In this document: piece by piece, positions 34,401 to 47,700 of the stretch | How positions within the stretch are numbered: position 1 is the first letter of the stretch | Layout of the letters: each line of letters starts with the position of its first letter | Origin: Apostichopus japonicus | Lineage: Eukaryota; Echinodermata; Holothuroidea; Aspidochirotida; Stichopodidae | Direction: 5' to 3' | Assembly: GCF_037975245.1 (NCBI RefSeq) | Contig: NC_092574.1 | Span: 4,394,713 to 4,458,712, forward strand | DNA length: 64,000 nucleotides | Position numbers and translations under genes: made by a program | Notes under the pieces: generated by a model | The model's input: only the letters and a program-made list of their open reading frames with translations | Databases searched by the model: none | Told to the model about the DNA's origin: nothing

Positions 34401-37258
34401 TTGCTGTTGAAAAAGATTTGTTTATATTGAAACATTTTTAAAATATATTGATCTTACGCTGAATCTATTTGATATGAATTGTCCTAAGACTTCATTTGTC
34501 ATTATCCTTTACAATAAGAGTCAGCTGCCAGGCTCCTTTCTCCTGTATCTTTCAAGATTGACAATTTTTTCCCTAAATTGTTACTTTACTGTATCCCTGG
34601 AATGCATACTGCTTGGCCAGATTTCTCAAAGTGAAGGAATCTTCGAAAGGGCATAAAAACGAAACAAAAGTTACATGCAAATTGTTTTTTTTTTACCTGC
34701 AAGCTCCTGCACATGTAATATGTTTTAGCTGGTAGAGCTTGTATGTAAATTGTATGTAACCTTTAACGGAATGTACCTGCATTTGTTGCTAACATTGCTT
34801 TTATCAACCAAAAGAGAAAGTATCTTTCGTTCATCTTTTCAGATATCAATCTTTCTTGGAAAGAAAGTTACGTTAAAAATCTGGATCTGTATCACGCTTT
34901 GTGGTATGTTATGACATTTTGCTCTCATTCGTTGCAATAAAATCATAAACTTTGTATAAACCATGCTGCCGTGTGAGTGTGCATATTTGTTTGCATTCGT
35001 GTGCGTGTCTGTGTGCGATACCGTGCTTGTATATCACAGACTGAAAAGGAAGTTCAGGCAAATCTAAAGTATACATAGGTGTACCACATTGAGTACACTG
35101 TGCAGGTGATTTATTCTTATGCACCTTATGCGCTAAATTGGGCATAATTGTCTCTACTGGTGCAGACTTGGTTATATGTGTATAATGCTGTCATTACACT
35201 TGGGAGATAGGGAACATAATTCTCTTCGTTTTATTTCTTTCATTTAGTTTGGATCTAGCGCTATGTGAAGACCAAGATCAGATTATGCTAACAAATTCAC
35301 ACATAAGACAGTAAGTATATTGCAATTTCAGCAATTGTAAGTAATGAGTATCTCTAATATCATGTAAGTGTCATATCATGATCAGTGGTTCTATAACTGT
35401 ATGTCAAAACCAGTCAAATCATGATAAACTTTGTTCAGTATGTTTTTCTTTACTAACTTTTGATGTTACCTCCAGGGTGCATGAGGCATTAGCAAAAACA
35501 GAAGAGAGGAATGGCATATCAGTCCGATGGTCTCAAGAATCCCCTGAGTACTTTGATGTGTCAGGAGACATGCAGAACAGAAGCATGAAAGCCATGCAGG
35601 AACAGATGAGAAGTCAAGCAGTAGAATACTGTTACCTCAAAGAAATATCACGTAAATATAGTGGTATGTACACACTGGTATCTCCATCTGTGTTATGTCA
35701 AGTATTCTACCAGTTGGTGCATTTATATCAGATACTGTTAGAAAGTAAAAACTTTGCACTTGTATAACTTGTATTCATGAATAACCTACCCAATAGCACA
35801 CAACAACTTGGGCGATATGATTTTACATGCACTCAGTAAGAATGTGGCTTGATTTATAGTACATAGTAAGGAAGGTTTCAAGATACTATTTGATTTGGAG
35901 GATACGTATACTTATTTGAAAGACATGCAACTTGAGGTACTCTGCATTGCTTTGTATAGCTGTTCTTCGGTATGCATGTAGTTTCAGCGATGGAAACACA
36001 AAAGTGACTAACAATATGATGCATGTGGTGATGGCTGTTCATGTTGCACAGGTTTTACTATGCATTAAACAGGATACAGGAAAGTCATCACTGGAATATC
36101 TTTATTTGGTGATGAGTTGACAAATATAGTTCAGGAATATCTTGAAGAGCATATTATGAATAACCTATTTACACTAAACCTGCAAAATATTTCATTAATT
36201 AGGGCAATAACAAACACACTGAGTAAGTTTGTTAGATGGGAATGGTTTGATGTTCAACTGTGTCAATCTTTCCCAGGTACATTGTCATTGAATCACCAAA
36301 ATATATTATTGTGTAAGTGATTGCTCTACTTCTTTATGATACAGATGGACAGGCTATTGCACAGAGAGTGGCAAAGCAGCTGAAAAGGTCTGCTGGTTCA
36401 TTGAAGAGCTCCATTCGTGGATTCAACAATAAATTTGCCTCTCAGCAATCTGTAACATTTGCTCAGGTTGCTGATCCTTCAAGTGACTTCTACCATCTCA
36501 TTAGTAGTGATGTACTCAGTGTGAGTAGTTGTTTCAATATACAGTGTACATTTCATGATCCACATTATTAAGTCTACACACCATCTCATTATTTTGAGAG
36601 CCTTCCATATCGGGGCTCATGGAACCATTACATACCCCATATACTGATAGACCAAAGTGTTTTCTCAGCATTTGACCACTGTTTCATCACTCAAGTTGTT
36701 AATGGAATGCAAGAAAGTCAGAGCACTTTCTAACAGTGACTTTGGAAAAGGTGTTAAGGCATTGTTAGCTCTCAGTGACCTACTTATATGAAATGGGCAC
36801 CTTACTCCAGGGGGGGGGGTGGATCCTGACTCCTGAGGATAATAATTGGAACCAACGTAGTGAAAGTTGAAAGTTATTTTATTTCCTATCAATAATGTAT
36901 TTGCTTGCAGTATAATCAAGAAATACCCCTTGTCGTTCGGAGAAAGGCCATTGATGCTCTGAATCTGTGTGACAGAGGCCATGAAGAGGAAGAAATTGTC
37001 AGAACAGAGATGAAAAACACTCTCCATTTTTACCAGAGGGAACAATCTATCATCCAGGCTGAGATATCAAAGTTGGACCAAGGGAGTAGATCACTGGCAA
37101 ATATGGGCCTAAAATATTTGCTACATGACAAGAAGAGTTATTATGAACAATTGGAAGAAAATGCTACATTACAGTTTGAGCAATTAGCAGTAGCAGGATA
37201 TCTTAACATTGAAGCTAATGAATTGCTCTTAAGTGATGATGACACATTGGAAGACTGA
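22431..37258 (+). CDS. KDZ (Kyakuja-Dileera-Zisupton) family transposase, intact, 16 exons
   Basis: Exons by splice sites and phase: 22431-22955, 24607-24709, 25877-26094, 26567-26698, 28249-28425, 29054-29190, 30791-30893, 31494-31571, 32375-32555, 33825-33908, 34107-34187, 34843-34903, 35248-35310, 35476-35663, 36345-36520, 36911-37258. Together they give 2655 nt: 884 residues and a TGA, with no lesion and every phase matching. A Cys/His cluster of the type associated with KDZ transposases lies at residues 131-170 (C131, C134, C144, C147, C154, C157, H162, H169/H170). The RNase-H-fold catalytic motifs are SFDANFGLVRK (D336), YDIACKF (D455) and DGECMERLW (E508/E511). They are flanked by CPAC, FGCACRHGIPRLF, LPVFHAYGHKLHC and VRWSQESPEYF, the family's usual order. 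A helical, acidic C-terminus follows. It should bind and cut DNA as a DDE-type transposase in the nucleus. A 5' UTR intron ending at 22424 is likely. The second exon and the exon at 33825 are the least certain. Confidence 0.85.
25477..25844. mobile_element. TTAA-flanked MITE (piggyBac-like), in KDZ intron
   Basis: The left end TTAAAGGCATTGAAGAC (25477) and the right end, read in reverse complement, agree exactly over 17 bases including TTAA at both edges. The interior of about 350 bp has no coding capacity. TTAA target duplication is the hallmark of the piggyBac superfamily, so this is a non-autonomous copy. It ends 32 bp before the coding exon at 25877. Confidence 0.7.
27283..27803. mobile_element. 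TTAA-flanked MITE (piggyBac-like), in KDZ intron
   Basis: The left end reads ttaaagcagcattttgc and the right end in reverse complement reads ttaaagcaacactttgc: 14 of 17 positions agree, with TTAA at both edges. The interior includes a hairpin with 11 bp perfect arms (27466-27476 and 27484-27494, accagggagtt / aactccctggt). No open frame of note. Confidence 0.7.
31140..31245. repeat. Degenerate (TCTG/TCTA)n tetranucleotide tract
   Basis: Repeated 'tctgtcta', 'ctatctg' and 'gtctgcc' words form an old, diverged tetranucleotide microsatellite within a KDZ-gene intron. Confidence 0.65.
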
Positions 37259-40200
37259 TCAATACAGTTTTCCCTAGCAATAATGCAAATGTATAACCTG
37301 ACTGTTGTAGCACTTCTCAATGTACTTATAGCAGACTGTTCTTTTCTTCTCATTATTTTTTCCTTTTATCTTATTGCTCTCATAGCGAGGATGAGATTTT
37401 GTAGTTCCTTTGCTAGTTGGGCTATATACAGATATCTGAGTTTTCATAGCAACAGTTGCCAGGCTAAGGATGTGCGGTCTTAAGCTAAGCTTCTATGTAC
37501 AGCTCACTGTCAATAGTGGCCTTTGTAGAGTTTTTTTACTGGTAACTACTGATCTTTTGCGATTCAGCTCACATACCCTTTAACAAAGCTGATGATGATA
37601 GCTTGTCTTACAGCAATCATGATTACTAACAGCTAGCGATATGCTCCATAGTTGTGCAGGCAATGCAATGCCTGATGCAATTACACAGTAAATTTTATGT
37701 GAACCTACAATATGGACCTCAGAAAGTAATTCAAACTTCAATATTTTTGTGTTATAATAATACCTGGTTTCTACATAACATAAAAATATTGAAGTTTGCA
37801 GGTATTATTATTAACATAATTATTATTATTTTATGCAGGTATTATATTTTGAAATGTACTAGCTCAATATGAATTGACAAAAAAAGGCCCAGGGGTATGT
37901 GATCTGCTGCCTTCGATGGTAAAAAAGCAGATCAGATTGCCCTCTTTGATTATTTGTGGAACACAAAAAGGAACCTATGGAATGGGTATGTGGTGTAGGT
38001 GTGAGAGTGTATGTTTGTATGTATGTATATTAGATCCTCCTGCAAGCAGGAACTTGCTTATGAGGGGTGTCGAGACAAAGAGTGCCTCAGCTAGTCCAAA
38101 TCTCAAAAAGGGAAAGTTACTTTAACTCCAAACTTAATATGTAGGTAGCACTAATTGAATAAATAATTGTTTTTCATAGAGATCAAATTCATTTGAGGTC
38201 AAAGTCTGAAAAATTTAAAAATGCTACATCTCAGCAGGAAATGTTGCTTGAACTTCAAAAGTCTTTCTTAGGTACCCTATGGTGAGTAAGTCTCCACAGA
38301 TGTTCATGGGGTCAAAGACAGTGTGAGGTCAATACCTAGATACAAAGGCTTTGAGATAAATATGCATACATTTTACAAAACCTTTGCATTCTGCCATTGC
38401 CTGCACAGATTAACTATTTTGCTCACCAGGTTGAGAGTGGTGCATGGCCCAATGTACCTTCCAATGGATTGTTACTTCTTCTTGTATACATAAAATGGAC
38501 ATTAGTGCAGAGGCAGTCAAAATAAGCACCAGCTGTATTTACATACATTGCAGAGCATCTCTTGAAAGTATCAGCATTTCACTTCAAAGCCTTTTATTGC
38601 ATCAGCAGTAGGTGGTTTTCTGTCCATTGAGCGTGTTGAAGTTGTCCAATGGTCCAGTATCATTTCAGACTTACAACATAAAGAGATATCTTTGCATGTT
38701 TGTATTTCAACATGAATATAGTATGTACTGTTAACCTGCATCATGTGCATGTAGCAGAAAAAAATACAATTACATGTAGGCTACCTGTGATGTGCTTGTG
38801 ATTTTGCAAGTTGTGAAAGAATTCTATTGACTGGCACATACAAAGCTCTTTCCCAACCAGTGAGGTAATCATGCTACATACAGATATTGAAACAGGTGGC
38901 TACAAGGTCTGAGTTTTGTAGCCCAGGGTTATTGTTTATTATGATACCTACATAACATAACATCATTGAACCTGACCATTACTGCAGATTTGCTCAAAGC
39001 AAATTTGCACTCCACGATACCAAATCCTCTATTGGTCAATCGGTGGCATTGATGCCTTCCTAACGTTACTTGAGCTGCCGAGAACCGCAATTAATAAATG
39101 GCAGATTTGGGGCCTTCCAGTCATCAATTATTTGCACAGTACATACCACCCTTCAAAACTTTACTCCAACCTACCATAAATGTAGTCTTGTTCATGTTTA
39201 AGTTTAAAATTCTGTGCTTCTTGCCCTGCAACCAGCTAACAGTGTTATTTTATGATAAATATGGAGCATGCCATTAGCATCCAGTAAAACCTTATATACA
39301 TATTGTTATTATGTAACATTTGATTTCCTAGTGCAAATTCAGCAGAACTTTAGAAGATGCATCACCTTTATTTATTGAGGAAAATATGAAACCTAAATTA
39401 ATTCGTAACCTGAGTCATATTTCATCAATTATATTTTTCCGTCAAACTTGTAGAGAGTAGCAGGAAATGGTGCAAACTGTGAATCCTCACTCATTGACAG
39501 AATAATAAGTATAACTGATTGTGATTACCATGTCATCTTCAATTGTCCAATTATTATGCAATCAATTCGCAACAAAGATCAAACGTTTGAATGAGCATTG
39601 CATGCAGCCAACATGGCTGGGAATATATTAACCAAAGTAAATGAAATCATACGAAAGTTATTAGGTAACATATCATAGTGGTGTACAGTTGGGATGGATA
39701 GGCATACATATCTCCGTTTTTGTTGATTTACCGACTTGACATGCTAGGAATAGTGGTTCAAATGTCATGATTTTATGAAAATTTATTTTCGATGAAATAA
39801 CTTGATATTTTATGGATTAAATTTGCTTTGATGGAGAATATATACATTGTTTATGTTAAATTGATTTTTGGTGTAATTTCTTTTTATATTTTGTTTTTGT
39901 GGTAATGGACAGCAATTATTTCCTACAATAGTATAGCACAACTTCCCCTCTAACAAACGTTTATTATGGAAACAAAATTTCAATGGGGAGGGAAACTCCA
40001 CCTTCTGTAAGATCACTCAACCCGGGATGCAGAACGCATTAACTTTATTTATCAATTTGACCCTTTCAAAGCATGAAATCTGGATCATGGATAACAACTA
40101 AATTGCCCCGGAACAACCTTGCTGCATGCTGCATGCTGCATGGCATTTTAGGTCTTTTGATTAGTGTGGCAGATTTTTTTGTACAGAACTGACGTGGGAT

Positions 40201-41770
40201 AACTGCCTTAATATTAGGAAATTCATTGCAGCAATTAAGCTAGAATACTTGCAATAAAGGCCTTTGTCCAACCATACTACATTTGGCTTAGTTAATAATA
40301 TGAAGACAATCACCATCAAATTCATTTTTTTTTTACTTGTTTGAAAAAGGGTCGCGTTGAGACCATTTAATGTATTTTTTTTTAAATATACAACTTAGAT
40401 GAAGTAGAGTTCCCGGTAAATGCACCTCCATAGCATAACTATGTTAATGTAAGGCAATTCATTCCTGCAAATATGAGCATATATGCCAGTTAAATGACAG
40501 TAACGGCATAAACACAAACTAGTTTCATACGAATTTCTTAAAGGTGGAGAGGCTAGAATACTCATATCAAAAACAATCATTGTGGTTCTGTTAAGTATGT
40601 TAAAAATGTAGTGACATTTACAAAAACAAATTATATTCCATCACATCAAATAAGGTCGATTGATCATTAGCCTATATTGTAGTTGCACTTCAGAAAACTT
40701 ACATAAAATTGCTGTAAGCCTATTTATATGACGAAATTTACTCTAGCAAATGTGAGCATTCATGACAGTCGTGCTTTAGAGACCCAACTGAACACAACCA
40801 TGCTACATAGGACTATCGATTAATTATCCAGGCATATACGCCCATACCAAACACAGAGAATATGTTTCTGTGTTGTTCAAACAGAGTGATATTTTGGTCA
40901 GTTTTCATTTTAATTATGTTTTCTGATTAGTGTGACAAAGTTTGATTGTATAGAAATGATGTTAAATTTAATATGCGGAAATTCATTCCAGTAAATATGA
41001 GCATATACGCCAGCGTACTTGCAATTAAGGCCTAAGCCCACCCGTGCTACATCGGGCTTTTGCTACAAATGTAGAGGCATTGCTACCCATATCAAATACA
41101 AACATTTTCTTTTTTGCTGCTTGTTCAAAAACATTTTATCCCTGCATGTGTTACTGTTAGGCATTTCCATACAGCAAATATGGGTATTCATACCAGTAAA
41201 CTGGGAATAAATGCATAAGATTAATCACTTGTTTATGGGCTTTGTTAGGTGAATACTCATATCGAGCACAAGAAATTTGACTAATATGACAATGCTGCAT
41301 TTCCATCGAATATGAGCATATATGTCGGCTTATTCATGACACACTCTCAAACAGCACTATACTGCATATCGCTGTTTTGAGATAAAGAGGCATTAATACT
41401 CATATGAAAAGGGCAATGTGTAAATTTGTGGGCAATCATTCTGTGGGAACTTGTTTATTTCCGTGCAAAAAATAATTTTTCTGCACCTCTAACAAACACG
41501 CGCGCCCTCTATTCAGTCAAGGTTACATGCTGCAGGTGTTTCGATTGGTCGAAAGTGACTCATGGTCGCTATATTGCGCAATGTCTGCCTCTAAGGTCAC
41601 CTTTACTCAACGAAAGGCATGCGTTATGTACAGTGTACAACTGAAGCCTCGAAGATAGTGCCCGGTGTTTCAGTTACAACTACATAGAAACCCTTCCAAA
41701 CCTTTCTGAGTCGCTTCTATTTGGATAATTAGCCTTCTCTTTTTGCTAATTCGTAAAATCGGCTAATACG
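37259..41770. other. Intergenic region between the KDZ and homeodomain/HMG/chromodomain genes
   Basis: After the KDZ stop I see no further exon. The stretch holds AT-rich repeats near 37770-37840, diverged 'aggtcaaag'-type repeat sequence near 38160-38340 and the tandem array at 40217-41420. The last 300 bp, more GC-rich with cgcgcgccc at about 41499, may contain the promoter of the gene starting at 41771. Confidence 0.4.
40217..41420. repeat. Diverged tandem array, unit about 130-285 bp
   Basis: The block 'attcattccagcaaatatgagcatatatgccag' (consensus, in pieces) recurs near 40223 (partial), 40459, 40740, 40981, 41161 and 41290. It is followed each time by 'gcaataaaggcc...caaccatgctacat' and then 'aatactcatatcaaaaacaa'. 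Later units are shorter, as if internally deleted. No coding capacity; this is an old local satellite. Confidence 0.7.
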
Positions 41771-44700
41771 ATGGACAACAATGTGCCAGACAAGACTGCG
41801 TCAAACGGTCACGGTCGTACAGACAGTATGAAAAACAGGTGAGATAAAACAGCCGAAATGGAATATAAGCTGTAGTTTAACTTAGATTAGTCGATAAAGG
41901 CTAGGTCCCATATTACGTAGGCCTATATGAATTAAATCTGACCACTAAAAAACTGTGCAAAGGTGACTTTTCACAATGACTTGTTCGTTGAAGCTTAGTA
42001 GATGTTTTGTCAGTGACTGATACAAGATACATGAATTTTTTTAGGTCTACATGAATTAAAGTGTAAAACCTTCCAGAAGGGTAACACTGTTTCTCAAGAA
42101 GATAACAGTACATCTGAGACATATCTTTATTTAATTTGTTAGATTCTTCACAAAAAAACATGCTTCATTGAAACCTAAGTGATGCATGTTTGCATACTCT
42201 TCAGTAGGAATAATTTTCTCACATTTCTTTACATATTCCTGATAGTACATGATTCCATGCCACCACTGTAACTCTCTGTATGTATAGTGGAATCAGAAGG
42301 AGGGTAGGGGGGGGGAGTGGTCATGGATGATATCATTATTTTCACATTGTGTAATTAATATTTTAGTGCACATACATTGCATTGTCTAAGGAGGTCTGCC
42401 CCTGTTATATACTGGCCCCCACATGTTGTATATTTTTATGCAGTTTGAATGTGTTTGCAATGTTTCGGTGTCATTGGCTCTACTGTAGGATGACCACTTG
42501 GGTTGCTGTCTGTTACTGTTTTTTTTTGGTGGGGGGGGGGGGCAGTGGAAAGAATTTGTCAGTGAACTTACTTGTTTTCAGAGTTTGAAATCATGCAGTT
42601 ATGAGTTAATCATATTTAGTGTAGTAGCCAATGGAACGTTCGTTCTATCTTTCTAAATTTTATTACCCATTTATTAATAACCCAGTGAAAGAATTAATCA
42701 ACAGTAAGTGATTTAATTTTATGGCCAGTAAACAATTAACCCTACACTTCAAAACCAAATTTGAGTTTCCTTTACCATGCAGGTATTAAGCTGGATTCTT
42801 AAAAAAAGGAGGTGGGTGGGGGTGGTGGGTAGGGTAATCAAATGGTCAAAATAAAATGGAAATACAAGAATAAAAAATTAATCAGGACAAGTGTCCAGAA
42901 TTTGAACCTTTCAGCATTCTTCACAAAAAAGTGAATGTTGGCTGTTTGACTTCAAACTTTTTACACTTGACTTAAATATGAATTGACAAAACAAATGGGA
43001 CATTCAACAACACATCTTAACAACTGTGTCATTAATGAAACTAGAAGACACAATTTTAGGATCAAAGCTGAAATAATAGCAGCTGATGTGGGGGACTATC
43101 ATTACATCAGTGATTAAGGAAGGGTCCCTTTATGCCTCTGCCATCGATCAATACAAGGTACTGTATGAAGTCAGTCAATCATTACTCTACGTAATAATGA
43201 TGACAGTACCAATTGTTCATTTCCCATCTACTGTACTCATAGCTAATTTGCTCATTGTTCTTATTGCTCTAGCAAATGTTTTACAGGTACAGTACCTTAT
43301 CTAACATTCTGTATACAGGGGAGTTACAACTTACAACATAAGCCTGTAGTTTGTTTTCATTCTCCTCATCCTCAATCAAGTAGTGATATTAACTGTTCCT
43401 AAGTGAGGTTTTCCTTTAGCTGTTACCAGGCCTGTTGATGAGTGCTGTAGAAACTAAGTGTTTCTGAAATAAATATAAATTCCACTGCAATTTGTTACTG
43501 CATCCTGTCCTTGGAATTTATCTCAGCTTGAGGAGATTTTGAAGTTAAATTTATGGCATTAACCCTCAGCAGCAGCTGTGATGACATTTACCCTGGTTAC
43601 AACCTTCTAAAGTCTTGCCATATTCCCCATTGACAAATTAGAGAAGAATCAACTGAGGTAGCATAACCTTGAAGTCACTTGTAACAAATAGTGAGGACAA
43701 GCTAGGCATAATGTAGGAAAGACCTGTGCACCTTGCATGCTCACCTGAATATTGCCAAGTAAGGACATGCAGAAATGGTAAATTTCCTCTAGATTGGTAA
43801 TAAAAAGATTAAAGAATTTCGTCCAAAGGTGACCATATTTGAAAATCTAGCATATAAGGTCAAATACAGTAAACCTTCAATGTTGTAAAGTCCATTATAA
43901 ATTTGCTGGTACATGTAATAATGGTTGGTTTAATTAAAACATAAATAAAAATTTAACAAGCATTTAAGCTATTATGCTTTTGAAATAAGACTACCATATG
44001 TTGCTAAATAGGCTTCTTGTAAATTAAATAAATTGCTTCCCCAGCAGAATTTACATTTCTGTTTCTTTTGTAGGAATGCACTTACTGCTGATGAGAGTAA
44101 ACTCCTTGAGGAATATTGGTGTAATGGGCTGCAGAGTTATGGGAGCAGTTTGAACAAGAAAAAGATATTGGAATTAACAAAACAAACTTCATTAAGTGCC
44201 AGAAGAATAAAGGTCAGTTTAAAATTTATTATTTTGCTCAAATTTGAACAACATTGGGTTAATTTTCTGCCACTGCTGATTCGTTTCCTATGAGTTTGAT
44301 ATTTTGAGAGCTCAACCAGGGCGGGCGTGATGTTAGAAAGCCCACTGAAATGGACTCTAGGGTCACCTTGATCCAGCGCAGTAGTTAAACAACATTGTTT
44401 TTATCTCAGTTGCAAGCTATCTTCTTATTCTCCACAAAAGGAGTCCTAGCTAGTCTTATTTGAACCCAATTAGGCTATGCCTGTTTAATTTATACCGAGG
44501 AATGGCTGGGATCTGATCTGGACCATCTGCAGGTAGCCTGTGCCCTCCCTGTGCTATTTTGTAGAAGGCCTTATGTAGACAGTAACAACTTCTAAAACGT
44601 TCCTCGCAACCAATGACAAAAGGAACAGTCATTGCAGTCTCTAAGTTTAATCTAAAGCTAATGCAACAACTGTCAATTGGAAGCAAACTACTCAATCTCT

Positions 44701-47700
44701 GTAAGACATGACAGATTACTGACAGAAATATACCGAGGTAAATTTTACTGAGCATGTTGAGACATACCCAAGATATTGCATTACAAACGGAATGTCCCCA
44801 TAATGGGGGAAAAAGAAAATATACTTGTCACAGCATTTTCTGGAAAAAGAAGGCATCCAAGGAATTAAAACAGACTCCCTGAATGAGGGCAATTATTGGG
44901 TAAAAAAAATATTCATGTCTTCATTGTCATCTTCGTTATGATTTTCGTCGTCAACATTAATAGAATACTGTACCTAAGTATCAATCTTTCCTGAATGTTT
45001 ATATTGAGTAAGAAAGCCAATTATGGCTGGTAGAGTCAGTTGTGCCATGTAAAATTAATCCATAATTAATCAGAAGTCGGTGATCAGCTGTACTGTACAT
45101 CGGCTAGGGATGGTGGTGTAAATTGTGCAAACTGTTCTGTCAATTCAGAGGAATGTATGTGTTCTCAATATACTGTAGGAAACACTCCCTGTTTAATTTC
45201 CCATAGGAGCAGTACTCTATGACTCACAGACCAGAGTGAGCAGTTCATGCTAGCCATGATACATGTCTGTCTGTTCTCTTGAGAATTGCTGTATTGCCTG
45301 CATAAAACTATGTCACATAATTTGTGTAAAGGTCCCAGTTGATCTGTGGTCATGAATGAACAGCTTTGTTAGGGATCTACTACCCCTTGCAGAGGTTATC
45401 TTGTAAATTCCTCAAACACAAGGTCTTTAAACTGTTGATGATTCAGATCTGCATTTGAACTGCAGAACAAATTTACCATCCATAATCTCAGGATCTCCTA
45501 GGTTGGACCTGAACTCCTTCAGGGGGTCCACTGTAAACAGAGAAATTTTGTTTATTTCATATATTGTAATTGTATGTTTTGTGTATAGTGGAGGTAAATT
45601 ACCTCAAACTGTCGCCATTTCCTTAAAATGTCACAGCTGAATGTATTTCCAGCGCATTGTGAAAAAAGTTATGTTCGGGTCTTCCTAATAAAGAGTTAGA
45701 GCAGATTGATTTGAAAATTTACATAATTTGGGTTCATTGGAATTATATCATTGTATGGAAGCCTGCAGCTATGAGGATATCTCAGAGCTCAGGTTAAGAA
45801 ATCATCATCTCAGCTACCAGTATGTAGAATGCTGGGGCCTTCCTTGCAAGGCTTAAAGGATTGGTTCAGGTGTCTGACATGTCTATCTTGTATGAAATAG
45901 CTTAAAAAGACAAACAGAATAGTGAAGAAACTACCATGATAGCATTCTCTGCTAAGGCGATATCACACTTTGAAGATTTCACAATTTCTTTGCAAATGAC
46001 TGGTGTAGAAAGACTAACTGTGAGGGTGTGATGTCACATCCTCACTTCCTTAACATGTGTCAATATATTTCATTAAAAAATAATTATAATACATTTTTTT
46101 TTCACAAAACTAAAAAAATATAATCAAACATTCTTCAGATGTTAAATCTCAAATACTTCCCTTGACACATATGAGATCTCCTGACGTATCTTTTGGTTGT
46201 AGGTCATAAAATCTTACAAAATATTTTAATAAAATAACAAAGACTTTTCAGGAATGTGAGGATATGACGTCACAGCTAGTCTGATTTCAGCAGTTTCTAC
46301 ACAATCAGATAGAACTTTAAATTTGAATATCTCCTAAACGGAAAAAGATATTTGAATAATTTCTTCACTGTTGGGTTTCTTTTATTGTCCTCTTTCATAT
46401 AAGATAAACATTTTTGACACCTGAACTATTCCTTTAATTGTGTTTGCTCTGTGGTGCTCTACATTAATTATTTGAAGCAAGTCTAGCAGCAGTGTGTCAA
46501 GTTTTTTTTTCCATTAAACCTACATCTCCCATCATTACGTTATAACGAAGTGTACAGTACTTTGACTTCAACCTTCTTTCACTTAAATTCATTGGCAACA
46601 TAATGTGCTACATCAGCATATTCTTAGGCCTGTCTGGATTTTGTATGGATTACACTGTTTACCAAAATTTGTAACCTACACTTGCAGCAGTGATTATTCA
46701 TTTAATGCTTGCCACGCATGGCAATTGCCATCAGCTACCATGATGTTGATGAGCCAAATGTTGGTAAGCTGAGTTGACCACATCTGTCTTATTAATCTGA
46801 CGATTAAAAATTGCATTCAATAGTTGAGAAGGTTGAAAGACAAACATGAAGAAATGTTCCAGGAATGTTCAATATCTCTAGGCCACTACCATCACTAGAT
46901 TAAATTTAGCTTCTGACTTGATCATACTTTATTGGATTGTTTGTAATTGTTTGAATGACACTAGACACACCATTTTTTTTTATGTATTTGTTTGTTATAT
47001 ATCTCATTAGAACTGGATTGACAACAAAAAAACAAAGCAGGTCAGAAGAAAATTTGGCAGCCGCAGCAAAGTACCTTCACTAAAACCCAGGAAAAAGAGT
47101 GCCTATAGCTGCTTCATGGCAGAGTATATTTCAGAACATGGTGGGTACAGTAGATATGAAGTTCATTATATCTGAGTAGTCAAGAAAATCCAACCTTGTT
47201 TCTGATGCAAGCCACAAGTCTTTTAATTTTATTGTTAGAAGAATTGAGCAAACATCCAGCTTTACTATTGGCTTTCTTTGTGGTGGTTTTGAAGGAGGTG
47301 GCTTGAGTCACCCCCCCCCCCCCCCCTTCTATCCTTCCCACAATCACTTTCCTTGTTTAGCTGTGACAAAGATTGTTAGCATGCATGCCATGACATTTCA
47401 AAGAAAAACAAATTAGAAAAATGTGATACTAGTACTGATCATAATGGTGGTACTACACCCAGGTGTTTGCTCTTTCTGACTGGGGTGGGAGTCTAAAATC
47501 CAACACAGGACTCACAAAATGTGGGGTGACATGTTGGTTACTAAAATTGCCATAAAAAAGAGAAAGTGGTGAGCTTTTATGATTTCTTTACCATAAGTCA
47601 GCTCATACACAGCTCAACATGACAATGTTCACCTTTATGCAACCAAGGTAAGGATATCATGTCTGTCTGACTTAAGTCTATCTGTCTGTCAGCCTGGCTC

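Noticed and set aside
36665-37045. 126-codon minus-strand open frame
   Set aside because: Overlaps the last KDZ exon in antisense; no domain of its own.
47311-47328. Poly-C and poly-G runs as possible regulatory G-tracts
   Set aside because: Single homopolymers without the spaced G-runs of a quadruplex; length is assembly-sensitive.
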